Below are positions 1-5,513 of a stretch of DNA of 6,738 bases, in pieces. The translations under genes and the position numbers were made by a program. The stretch's first letter is position 1. Every line of letters starts with the position of its first letter. The stretch spans positions 1 to 6,738 of the forward strand of contig CAZALT010000183.1 in NCBI GenBank assembly GCA_964485515.1, given 5' to 3'. The notes beneath the pieces were generated by a model. The model did no database searches. It was given only the letters and a program-made list of their open reading frames with translations, and was not told the DNA's origin. Source of the stretch: CAZALT01 sp964485515. Its GTDB lineage: Bacteria; Actinomycetota; Acidimicrobiia; Acidimicrobiales; Acidimicrobilacustridaceae.

Positions 1-20
1 CTCGGCGTCGTTGTGGGTGC

Positions 21-620
21 ATGGGAGAGTTGAGCGATGTGGACGAGCTGAGAGCGGTGCCACCGGCGGGGGAGGATCCGGGCGTTGCCCGGTCGGCAGA
101 CGTGGCCCGGTCCGAGGTCTCGGTGGACGAGGTCCGGGCTGGCATCGTGCTCCCCGATCGGGACACCGGGTTCGAGGACCTCTACCGGCGTGAGCTCGTG
201 CCGATGGTGCAGCTCGCCTACCTGCTGGTCGGGCGGGAGGACGTCGCCAACGACGCGGTGCACGACGCCTTCGCCAAGGTGTACGAGCGCTGGTCGAAGA
301 TCGACAATCACGGCGGCTACCTGCGCACGTCGGTGGTCAACCGGTGCCGGGACGTGCAGCGTCGTCGCCGGCGCGACCGCAGGCGCGCTCGCAGCCAGAC
401 CTTGACCGCGGACGAGCTGCCCGTCGTCGAGCTCGGCGCGCTCGAGCTGGTCGATGCGCTGCTCAAGTTGCCGGCAAAGCAACGCGAGGTGCTCGTGCTC
501 CGCTTCTACGCCGACATGAGCGAGGCCGAGGTCGCCGACCACGTCGGCATCCCGGCCGGAACCGTGAAGTCGCACGTCAGCCGAGGGCTGGCCGAACTGC
601 GAAAGGTGGTGGAGCGATGA
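21..620 (+). CDS. ECF-type RNA polymerase sigma factor (SigE-like family)
   Basis: This gene encodes a 199-residue extracytoplasmic-function sigma factor, which would direct RNA polymerase to a small regulon. Region 2 spans about residues 51-120: it opens FEDLYRREL, continues LAYLLVG, and ends in a very basic run (RRRRRDRRR) after the DNA-melting segment. Region 4 spans about 141-195, with LPAKQREVLVLRFYADMSE and the helix-turn-helix VADHVGIPAGTVKSHVSRGL. There is no C-terminal extension. The first 50 residues are acidic, low in complexity and not part of the sigma fold, so the true start could lie further in, for example the GTG at 147. The frame is open to the left edge of the window, so a start upstream is also possible. 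The stop overlaps the next gene by 4 bp (ATGA), which suggests that the downstream membrane protein controls this factor. Sigma identity is secure; the start is not, and the regulon is unknown. Confidence 0.9.
   Translation: MGELSDVDELRAVPPAGEDPGVARSADVARSEVSVDEVRAGIVLPDRDTGFEDLYRRELVPMVQLAYLLVGREDVANDAVHDAFAKVYERWSKIDNHGGYLRTSVVNRCRDVQRRRRRDRRRARSQTLTADELPVVELGALELVDALLKLPAKQREVLVLRFYADMSEAEVADHVGIPAGTVKSHVSRGLAELRKVVER
602..609 (+). promoter_or_regulatory. Ribosome binding site of the sigma-partner gene
   Basis: AAAGGTGG differs at one base from the ideal anti-16S complement AAAGGAGG and lies 7 nt before the ATG at 617, inside the last codons of the sigma gene. It supports 617 as the start, although the open frame extends well upstream. 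It contrasts with purN, folD and metF, which have no such site. Confidence 0.65.
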
Positions 621-2374
621 CTCCCCCAGATGGAAAGAAGATCGACGGGACCAAGATCGACGGGACCAAGGTCGATGCAGACCTGTCGAACGACGACGAT
701 CGGCTCATCCGCCGGCTGTCGACCCAGATGGGCTCGGCGGCGACCCAGGTCCCCGTGGCCCCTGACGGACGCGCCGCCGTGACCTCCCGGGTCCGGCGCC
801 ACCGCCGGGCCCGCCAGGTCCGTGCCTGCGTGGCCGGGCTGGCCGCCGCCGTCATGTTGGTGGCCGGCGTCGCCGTGCTGCGGGTCCAGAACAGCGAAGA
901 CGACGGAGCGCCGGTGTACGCCGGCCCGGTCGACAGCCCGGGTGACGGGTCGGTCGATCTCCAGAGCTCGATCACGCCCTTGGCGCCGGCCGGCATCGAC
1001 TGGTCGGTCACCAACTACGTGCCGCGTGGGTTCAACACGCCCGGCGGGATCCCGTCTGCCGGTTCCGTCGACCCGATGTCGACGGCCTACGCCATCGTCA
1101 GCTTCGAGTCCGGCGGGTACGACTGGAGCCTCATGATCAACTCGGCTGAGTTGGACAGCGTCCGGGACGGCGACGCCCAGCCGCTTCGCCACATGATCGG
1201 CGATCGCATGGTGAGGTTGGCGGTGGACGAGACGGAGGGGGAACGGGTGCACGAGGCGATGTGGACCGATCCGTCGGGAGGCACCGTGATGCTCGTCGGT
1301 CGCTCGACCGGCACCATCTCACCGGTGGGCCAGGTGGCGCCTGACGGGTCGGCGACCTCCGTGACGACCGTCCAAGAGGATCCTGTCAACCTCCAGCCGA
1401 CGGTCGACGAGGTGCTCGCCATCGTTCCGCTCATCCAGCCCATCGATGTCGCCACGTGGAAGGCCGCGATCGCTCCGCCCGCCGGGACAGCCGACCCCCG
1501 GACGGGATCGACGGCGCAACCGCTCCGACTGGGCCTCGTCGCCGACCCGTCCGCCACGCGGATCTCCGTGAAGCCGTGGATGAACAACGTCTCGATCCTC
1601 GATGTCGAAGGCTACCCAGCTGGATCGTTCCGCTTGAACGTCGATGTTCCCGATTCGGCCTTGGCCACCGATCCCGCATCCGTGGAGGGCGCGGAGGTCG
1701 AAGACGTGTCGGTCCGTGGCGTGACCGGCCAGTTCGTCTCGGGTCCCTACTGGCCGGGCGACTCCCCAGTCGGGGGTCATCGAATCGTCGTCCACGGCGG
1801 CCAGGGGTTCACGGTCGACGGCGGCGGCAGCACTGGCTACGGCAAGGTGCTCGCCTGGGAGGAGCGTGGCTCGCAGATCCGCCTCGAGCTGGCCAGCGGG
1901 ATGTCCGTCGACGACGCCCTCTACGTGGCCGACGGCCTCCTGGACCTCGACGACACCCAGTGGGACGCCCTGCTCTTCCCTGGCGGCAGCGACGGGGACG
2001 TGGACACCACGACGACGATTCGTGAGTACGAGCCGACGCTGCTGTCGCCTGTCGAGGAGCTCGAGTCGGCGGTGTGCCGCCCGGAGGACGCGCCGTCCTT
2101 CGTGGTCCTGTTGCGGCCCGACGCGTCGGCGGACGAGATCACCGCGGTCGGCTCGATGTTCGACCAGGCTCTCGTCGAACGGGTGGAGCTCCTCGACCAG
2201 GCGGCGATGTTCCACGAGCTCACCGCGAGGTACGCCGACTCGCCCGGGTCGATCCAGGGCGTGACCGTCGACCAGATGTCGCCCAGCTACCGGATCTGGG
2301 CCGGTCCCGGCTGGGAGCGCCCGGCCGACGTCGCCGACATGGCCGCCGTTCGCGGGGTCATCATCTGCGCCTGA
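617..2374 (+). CDS. Single-pass membrane protein, putative anti-sigma/sensor partner with FtsX-like C-terminal domain
   Basis: The protein has 585 residues. The N-terminal part (about 1-68) is cytoplasmic, beginning with a KIDGT repeat and ending in an Arg-rich stretch (RVRRHRRARQVR). One membrane helix follows at about 70-88 (CVAGLAAAVMLVAGVAVL). The remaining ~495 residues should lie outside the cell. Two stretches there look like copies of one module: about 194-285 (W216, a GGTVML strand, VDEVLAIV, W281) and about 364-453 (W414, SQIRLEL, VDDALYVA, W449). Their pattern recalls DUF4367. Residues 487-585 resemble the FtsX extracellular domain: VVLLRPDASADEI, a V..V segment, AMFHELTARYADSP, MSPSYRIW, and a final RGVIICA. 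C487 and C584 are the only cysteines outside the membrane and could form a disulfide. The 4-bp overlap with the sigma gene and the topology suggest an anti-sigma role, but no zinc-binding HxxxCxxC motif or other known anti-sigma domain is visible. Start 617 is chosen by the overlap and ribosome site. Membrane topology is firm; function is inferred. Confidence 0.85.
   Translation: MTPPDGKKIDGTKIDGTKVDADLSNDDDRLIRRLSTQMGSAATQVPVAPDGRAAVTSRVRRHRRARQVRACVAGLAAAVMLVAGVAVLRVQNSEDDGAPVYAGPVDSPGDGSVDLQSSITPLAPAGIDWSVTNYVPRGFNTPGGIPSAGSVDPMSTAYAIVSFESGGYDWSLMINSAELDSVRDGDAQPLRHMIGDRMVRLAVDETEGERVHEAMWTDPSGGTVMLVGRSTGTISPVGQVAPDGSATSVTTVQEDPVNLQPTVDEVLAIVPLIQPIDVATWKAAIAPPAGTADPRTGSTAQPLRLGLVADPSATRISVKPWMNNVSILDVEGYPAGSFRLNVDVPDSALATDPASVEGAEVEDVSVRGVTGQFVSGPYWPGDSPVGGHRIVVHGGQGFTVDGGGSTGYGKVLAWEERGSQIRLELASGMSVDDALYVADGLLDLDDTQWDALLFPGGSDGDVDTTTTIREYEPTLLSPVEELESAVCRPEDAPSFVVLLRPDASADEITAVGSMFDQALVERVELLDQAAMFHELTARYADSPGSIQGVTVDQMSPSYRIWAGPGWERPADVADMAAVRGVIICA
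638..679 (+). repeat. In-frame 15-bp tandem repeat, about 2.8 copies
   Basis: The unit AAGATCGACGGGACC occurs twice exactly (638-652, 653-667) and is followed by a diverged partial copy (668-679). It encodes KIDGT-KIDGT-KVDA at residues 8-21 of the cytoplasmic tail of the sigma partner. Because the unit is 15 bp, gain or loss of copies keeps the frame. The near-identity of the DNA points to recent slippage. Confidence 0.85.
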
Positions 2375-2430
2375 CCGGTCCTCGACGAGCCGGTCCTCGA
2401 CGAGCCGGTCCTCGACGAGCCGGTCCTCGA
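2375..2430 (+). repeat. 15-bp tandem repeat directly after the stop codon, 3.7 copies
   Basis: The unit CCGGTCCTCGACGAG is present three times without mismatch (2375-2389, 2390-2404, 2405-2419), followed by an 11-base partial copy (2420-2430). The array begins at the base after the TGA of the upstream gene. Each unit contains the near-palindrome CTCG-A-CGAG, and CCGG ends can pair between neighbouring units, so the transcript could fold. It may act as a 3' structure or terminator, or be a simple minisatellite; the sequence does not decide. Confidence 0.9.
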
Positions 2431-2476
2431 AATGGTCGTTCAGAATCTGCCCGGACGAGCGTCGAACCCTGGCTGG

Positions 2477-2482
2477 TAGCGT
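2477..2482 (+). promoter_or_regulatory. Candidate -10 element for leaderless purN
   Basis: TAGCGT fits the actinobacterial TANNNT -10 consensus and ends 7 nt before the purN ATG. This places the expected transcription start at or next to the start codon. No Shine-Dalgarno lies between, and no clear -35 box is visible. Confidence 0.5.
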
Positions 2483-2489
2483 CCGGGCG

Positions 2490-3053
2490 ATGCGTGTTGC
2501 GGTGCTGGCTTCCGGCTCAGGGACGATCCTCGAGGCCATCCTCGACGCTGGAATTCCGGTCGAGGTGGTCGTGGTCGACCGGCCGTGCGTGGCCATCGAC
2601 CGGGCCGAGTCCTACGCCGTGGCCACGGAGGTCGTCGAACGCACCGACTTCACCCCGTCCTTCGACCGGTACGCCTACACGTCCGACCTCGTCGACGTGT
2701 TGAACAAGTACGACATCGACCTCGTGGTCATGGCCGGCTACGGCACCATCGTCGCTCCGGTCATCTTCGAGGAGTTCCCCGGCCGCGTCGTCAACACCCA
2801 CCCGGCGCTGCTGCCCGCGTTCAAGGGCTGGCACGCGGTCGACCAGGCGCTCGAAGCCGGGGTGAAGGTCACGGGCACCACGGTGCACGTCGCCACCGCC
2901 GAGGTGGACGACGGGCCGATCCTCGCCCAGGAGGCCGTGCCCGTGTTGCCCGACGACACCGTCGAGACCCTCCACGAACGCATCAAGGTGGTCGAACGCC
3001 GCCTCTACGTCCAGACCATCCAAGACATCATCACCCGAGGTTCCGTGCTGTGA
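2490..3053 (+). CDS. purN: Phosphoribosylglycinamide formyltransferase
   Basis: PurN transfers the formyl group of 10-formyl-THF to glycinamide ribonucleotide in cytosolic de novo purine synthesis. The 187-residue product starts MRVAVLASGSGT, the phosphate-binding loop of the family. The active-site segment VNTHPALLP carries N102 and H104, and EVDDGPILAQ carries D140; these match the catalytic Asn, His and Asp of E. coli PurN (N106, H108, D144). VKVTGTTVHVA and LHERIKVVERRLY closely resemble mycobacterial PurN, which supports an actinobacterial origin. The C-terminus ends soon after this helix, so the protein is shorter than the mycobacterial one as I remember it. The loop reads GTI where many homologues have GSN. 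The ATG at 2490 is supported by protein alignment from memory and by the -10-like hexamer just upstream. The stop overlaps the purH start, so the two form an operon. Confidence 0.95.
   Translation: MRVAVLASGSGTILEAILDAGIPVEVVVVDRPCVAIDRAESYAVATEVVERTDFTPSFDRYAYTSDLVDVLNKYDIDLVVMAGYGTIVAPVIFEEFPGRVVNTHPALLPAFKGWHAVDQALEAGVKVTGTTVHVATAEVDDGPILAQEAVPVLPDDTVETLHERIKVVERRLYVQTIQDIITRGSVL
3037..3040 (+). promoter_or_regulatory. Probable ribosome binding site of purH
   Basis: GAGG lies 9 nt before the purH GTG, inside the end of purN. It is short, but it agrees with the 4-bp overlap in placing the purH start at 3050, although the reading frame is open far upstream. Confidence 0.4.
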
Positions 3054-4627
3054 GAGCTCTCCTGTCCGTCTACGACAAGTCCGGCATCGTCGACTTCGCC
3101 CGTCAGCTCCACGAGCTCGACGTCGAGCTCATCTCCAGCGGCGGCACGGCCAAGGTCATCGCCGAGGCCGGCATCCCCGTCACCGACGTGGCCGACATCA
3201 CCGGCGTGCCCGCCATCCTCGGCCACCGCGTCGTCACCCTGCACCCCAAGGTGCACGGCGGGATCCTCGCCGACCGCAACGATGCCGAGCACCGCGCCGA
3301 CATGGAGACCTACGGCATCGAGGGCATCGACCTCGTGGTCGTCAACCTCTACCCGTTCTCGTCCGATCCGTCGATCGAGCTGATCGACATCGGCGGTCCC
3401 GCCATGGTGCGGGCCTCGGCCAAGAACCACGCCTTCGTCGGCGTCGTCACCGACCCGGGCCAGTACCCGAAGGTCCTCGCCGACCTGACCGAGACGGGCG
3501 CGCTGCGCGACAGCACCCGCAAGGAGCTCGCGCTGGCCGCGTTCCGGCGCACCGCCGCTTACGACGCCCAGATCGTCGAGTGGCTCAGCGACCAGGTCGA
3601 AGGTGGAGCTTCGGCCGGTTCCGACGGAGACGTCGACGCCGACACCGTGGCCCGGCTGCCCGAGACGATCGAGGTCACGCTCAGCCGCCAGCAGGTGCTG
3701 CGCTACGGCGAGAACCCGCACCAGGTCGGCGCCCGCTACGTCACCCGCTCGTCGTCGCTCGGTGGCCCTCCCGGTTCGGATGCAACCGGCGGCTGGTGGG
3801 ACACCGCCACCCAGCACGGCGGCAAGGAGATGTCGTACCTCAACGTGTACGACGCGGATGCCGCCTGGCGTCTGGCCTGGTCGCTCGGCGAGCAGCCATC
3901 GGCTGCGGTCATCAAGCACGCCAACCCGTGCGGCGTCGCCATCGCGGAGGACATCCTCGCCGCCTACACCAAGGCCCACGAGTGCGATCCGGTGTCCGCC
4001 TTCGGCGGCATCGTGGCGGTGAACCGTCCGGTCACCCTCGCCATGGCCGAAGCGCTCGCCCCGGTGTTCACCGAGGTGCTCATCGCCCCGAGCTACGAGC
4101 CCGACGCGTTGGTCAAGCTCCTGGAGAAGCGCAACCTGCGCGTGCTCGAAGCCGCGCCGCCGTCCCCGCTCGTGCCGACGCTGCGCAACGTCGACGGCGG
4201 CTTCCTCGTGCAGACCCCCGACCTGGTCACGGTCGACCGTTCCTCCTGGCAGGTCGTCACCGACGCGTCGCCCACCGACGCGCAGTGGGCCGACCTCGAG
4301 CTGGCCTGGCGCGTCGTCGCCAAGGTGACGTCCAACGCCATCGTGCTCGTCAACGACGGCCAGGCCGTCGGCATCGGGTGCGGCCAGCAGAACCGGCGTG
4401 ATGCCGGCAAGATCGCCGGCGAGAAGGCCGAAGGCCGGGCCAAGGGCGGCGCGTACGCCAGCGACGCGTTCTTCCCGTTCGCCGATGGACTCGACGGCGC
4501 CCTCGACGCCGGTGCGTCCACGGTCATCCAGCCGGGCGGGTCGATCCGCGACGAAGAGGTCATCGCCCGCGCCAACGAGCTCGGCCTCGCCATGGTCTTC
4601 ACCGGCGAACGCCACTTCCGCCACTGA
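3050..4627 (+). CDS. purH: Bifunctional AICAR formyltransferase / IMP cyclohydrolase
   Basis: PurH carries out the last two steps of IMP synthesis: formylation of AICAR with 10-formyl-THF, then ring closure. The 525-residue length is normal. Residues 1 to about 185 form the cyclohydrolase domain: ALLSVYDKSG, LISSGGTAKVIAEAGIPVTDV, VVVNLYPF (Y101), IDIGGPAMVRASAKNH (D113, K125). Residues from about 205 form the transformylase: LRYGENPHQ, KEMSYLNVYDADAAW, VIKHANPCGVA with the catalytic Lys-His pair (K289, H290), ECDPVSAFGGIVAVN, SDAFFPFADG, IQPGGSIRDEEVI, and the terminal VFTGERHFRH. An acidic, Gly/Ser-rich linker joins the domains (about 184-200). The usual RVKTLHP motif reads RVVTLHP, so a normally conserved lysine is valine at residue 62. 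GTG is the start because it overlaps the purN stop and gives the standard N-terminus RALLSVYDKSG. Translation is probably coupled to purN. Confidence 0.96.
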   Translation: MRALLSVYDKSGIVDFARQLHELDVELISSGGTAKVIAEAGIPVTDVADITGVPAILGHRVVTLHPKVHGGILADRNDAEHRADMETYGIEGIDLVVVNLYPFSSDPSIELIDIGGPAMVRASAKNHAFVGVVTDPGQYPKVLADLTETGALRDSTRKELALAAFRRTAAYDAQIVEWLSDQVEGGASAGSDGDVDADTVARLPETIEVTLSRQQVLRYGENPHQVGARYVTRSSSLGGPPGSDATGGWWDTATQHGGKEMSYLNVYDADAAWRLAWSLGEQPSAAVIKHANPCGVAIAEDILAAYTKAHECDPVSAFGGIVAVNRPVTLAMAEALAPVFTEVLIAPSYEPDALVKLLEKRNLRVLEAAPPSPLVPTLRNVDGGFLVQTPDLVTVDRSSWQVVTDASPTDAQWADLELAWRVVAKVTSNAIVLVNDGQAVGIGCGQQNRRDAGKIAGEKAEGRAKGGAYASDAFFPFADGLDGALDAGASTVIQPGGSIRDEEVIARANELGLAMVFTGERHFRH

Positions 4628-4641
4628 CCCGGCCTCCTTCT

Positions 4642-4695
4642 CCGAACTGGCTGGACAGATACGCCGGATAGCCCCGGTCTTCCCAGCCAGTTCGG
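4642..4695. terminator. Long inverted repeat between convergent genes, possible two-way terminator
   Basis: CCGAACTGGCTGG (4642-4654) and CCAGCCAGTTCGG (4683-4695) are perfect 13-bp complements separated by 28 nt. Inside the loop, CCGG at 4664-4667 can pair with CCGG at 4674-4677. It begins 14 nt after the purH stop, with the stop of the facing minus-strand gene on the other side, so a shared terminator is likely. Neither strand has a U-tract, so it is not a classic intrinsic terminator. A small mobile repeat is an alternative. Confidence 0.5.
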
Positions 4696-4731
4696 CTAGA
4701 GGAGTTGGGCTAGAGGGGTTCGGCTAGAGGA
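4690..4731. repeat. 14-bp tandem repeat, three copies, carrying stop codons
   Basis: The unit GTTSGGCTAGAGGR occurs at 4690-4703, 4704-4717 and 4718-4731; copies 1 and 3 are identical and copy 2 differs at two bases. The first copy overlaps the right arm of the inverted repeat, and the third contains the TAG stop of the minus-strand gene. Every copy has CTA, a TAG on the minus strand. Since 14 is not a multiple of 3, the three stops lie in three different frames. Confidence 0.85.
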
Positions 4732-5431
4732 GCGCGGCGGCGACCGCTCGGGCGAGATCGCAGCGCGCCTCGGGTGTCGCGTCGGGATCGGCGGGGATGA
4801 CCGAGGCGTAGACGAGTCGGTCGCCCGCCCGGGCCAGCACCCCCGTGTACCCGAACGCGTCCGGCGCGGTGCAGAACGCCTCGTCGCCCACATCGCTCAG
4901 GGTGCCCTGGAGGTAGGACGCGGATCCGTCAGCGGGCGCCTCGGCCTCGGCCAACAGATCAGCGAAAGTCTGCTCGGCGTCACCCCCGTTCGCCACGGCG
5001 AACGACAGCGACAGGTCGCTCGATTCACCCGATGCCAGGCAGGTCGTGCCGTCGATCTCGATCCTGGTGTCGGTGATCTGCGCGGCGATGCCGCCCACGG
5101 CTCCGAGCTGGAACGCATCGACCGGCACGCCGACGACCTCGGAGAGCTCGAGGTCGGAGATGTGGTCGCAGTCGGTACCGCCGAGGATCTGCTCGTTCTC
5201 CTGTTCGGCGCGATCGGCGAGGACGAAGAAGCCGAACAGCGCCGACGCGGTGGCGGCGAGGACGACGGCACCGATCACGATGAGCGCGTTGCGAACCCCC
5301 TTCGGCATCGAACCCGGCTTGGACTCGACCGGCACGGCGCCGGTGGGCTGATCCTCGTAGCGCTTCGGCGCAGGTCGAGGGGGGCCGGGAGCGCCCGCCC
5401 GGCGAGGGGCCTGTGGGGTGTCGTCGCTCAT
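4724..5431 (-). CDS. Single-pass membrane protein with four extracytoplasmic cysteines, function unknown
   Basis: I do not recognise a named gene. The 235-residue product begins with a proline- and basic-rich cytoplasmic segment (about 1-46: RRAGAPGPPRPAPKR), then one membrane helix at about 48-72 (ALIVIGAVVLAATASALFGF), and then about 160 residues outside the membrane. Four cysteines lie in that part (C88, C131, C187, C224), allowing two disulfides. The pattern of CDHISDLELSEVVGVPV, a second cysteine after a short strand, VGDEAFC, and a final ARAGDRLVYASVI strand recalls DUF3558-type actinobacterial secreted proteins, though this one is anchored by a helix and not by a lipobox. That link is only a resemblance. 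It ends LARAVAAALL before TAG. The gene converges on purH and diverges from folD, so it is its own transcription unit. MSDD at 5431 is the natural start. Confidence 0.8.
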   Translation of the reverse strand: MSDDTPQAPRRAGAPGPPRPAPKRYEDQPTGAVPVESKPGSMPKGVRNALIVIGAVVLAATASALFGFFVLADRAEQENEQILGGTDCDHISDLELSEVVGVPVDAFQLGAVGGIAAQITDTRIEIDGTTCLASGESSDLSLSFAVANGGDAEQTFADLLAEAEAPADGSASYLQGTLSDVGDEAFCTAPDAFGYTGVLARAGDRLVYASVIPADPDATPEARCDLARAVAAALL

Positions 5432-5439
5432 CGGCCCGC

Positions 5440-5445
5440 AAGTTT
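5440..5445 (-). promoter_or_regulatory. Weak -10-like hexamer for the minus-strand gene
   Basis: Read on the minus strand, AAACTT ends 8 nt before the ATG at 5431. It matches only the A and final T of TANNNT. No Shine-Dalgarno is seen, so leaderless start is possible but less convincing than for folD. Confidence 0.25.
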
Positions 5446-5450
5446 GGCAT

Positions 5451-5480
5451 CTCGACCGCGGACCCGGTGCCTCGACCGCG
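5451..5480. repeat. Pair of 10-bp direct repeats in the divergent promoter spacer
   Basis: CTCGACCGCG occurs at 5451-5460 and again at 5471-5480, a period of exactly 20 bp, about two helical turns. The second copy extends to CTCG-ACCG-CGAG, a small inverted repeat. The pair sits in the 82-bp spacer between the minus-strand membrane protein gene and folD, just upstream of both candidate -10 sites. That is a plausible operator position for a regulator acting on either gene, though none is known. Confidence 0.45.
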
Positions 5481-5501
5481 AGATCTTGGTTCTCATCCGG
5501 C

Positions 5502-5507
5502 TACGTT
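5502..5507 (+). promoter_or_regulatory. Candidate -10 element for leaderless folD
   Basis: TACGTT fits TANNNT and ends 6 nt before the folD ATG, with no ribosome site between. It helps choose 5514 over in-frame codons further upstream. No -35 box is recognisable. Confidence 0.5.
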
Positions 5508-5513
5508 CGTGCC

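Noticed and set aside
344..616. Upstream extension of the sigma-partner reading frame
   Set aside because: It is out-of-frame reading of the sigma gene, Arg/Ala-rich; the ATG at 617 has a good ribosome site and a 4-bp overlap.
2375..2430. CRISPR array
   Set aside because: Units are 15 bp and directly tandem with no spacers, and no cas gene is nearby.
1319..2596. Minus-strand open frame of 425 codons opposite the sigma partner, with LVEDR repeats
   Set aside because: The repeats are the 15-bp array read backwards; the rest is Arg/His-rich antisense text and it overlaps the start of purN.
2585..3049. Upstream extension of the purH reading frame
   Set aside because: It is purN read in another frame; PurH homology begins exactly at the GTG at 3050.
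3005..4624. Minus-strand open frame of 539 codons opposite purH
   Set aside because: Its translation is low-complexity Asp/Gly/Val/Arg text typical of the antisense of a GC-rich gene, with no motifs; purH on the plus strand is certain.
4642..4731. Insertion sequence or attachment site at the inverted repeat
   Set aside because: There is no transposase or integrase, no target duplication, and only 28 nt between arms; a structural role at the gene ends is simpler.
5432..5513. Folate or purine riboswitch upstream of folD, purN or metF
   Set aside because: The -10-like boxes sit 6-7 nt from the start codons, leaving no leader to hold an aptamer, and no aptamer-like conserved structure was seen.
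5418..5513. Longer folD starting at the ATG at 5418
   Set aside because: It would overlap the start of the divergent gene, and the added residues do not resemble FolD; the typical N-terminus begins at 5514.
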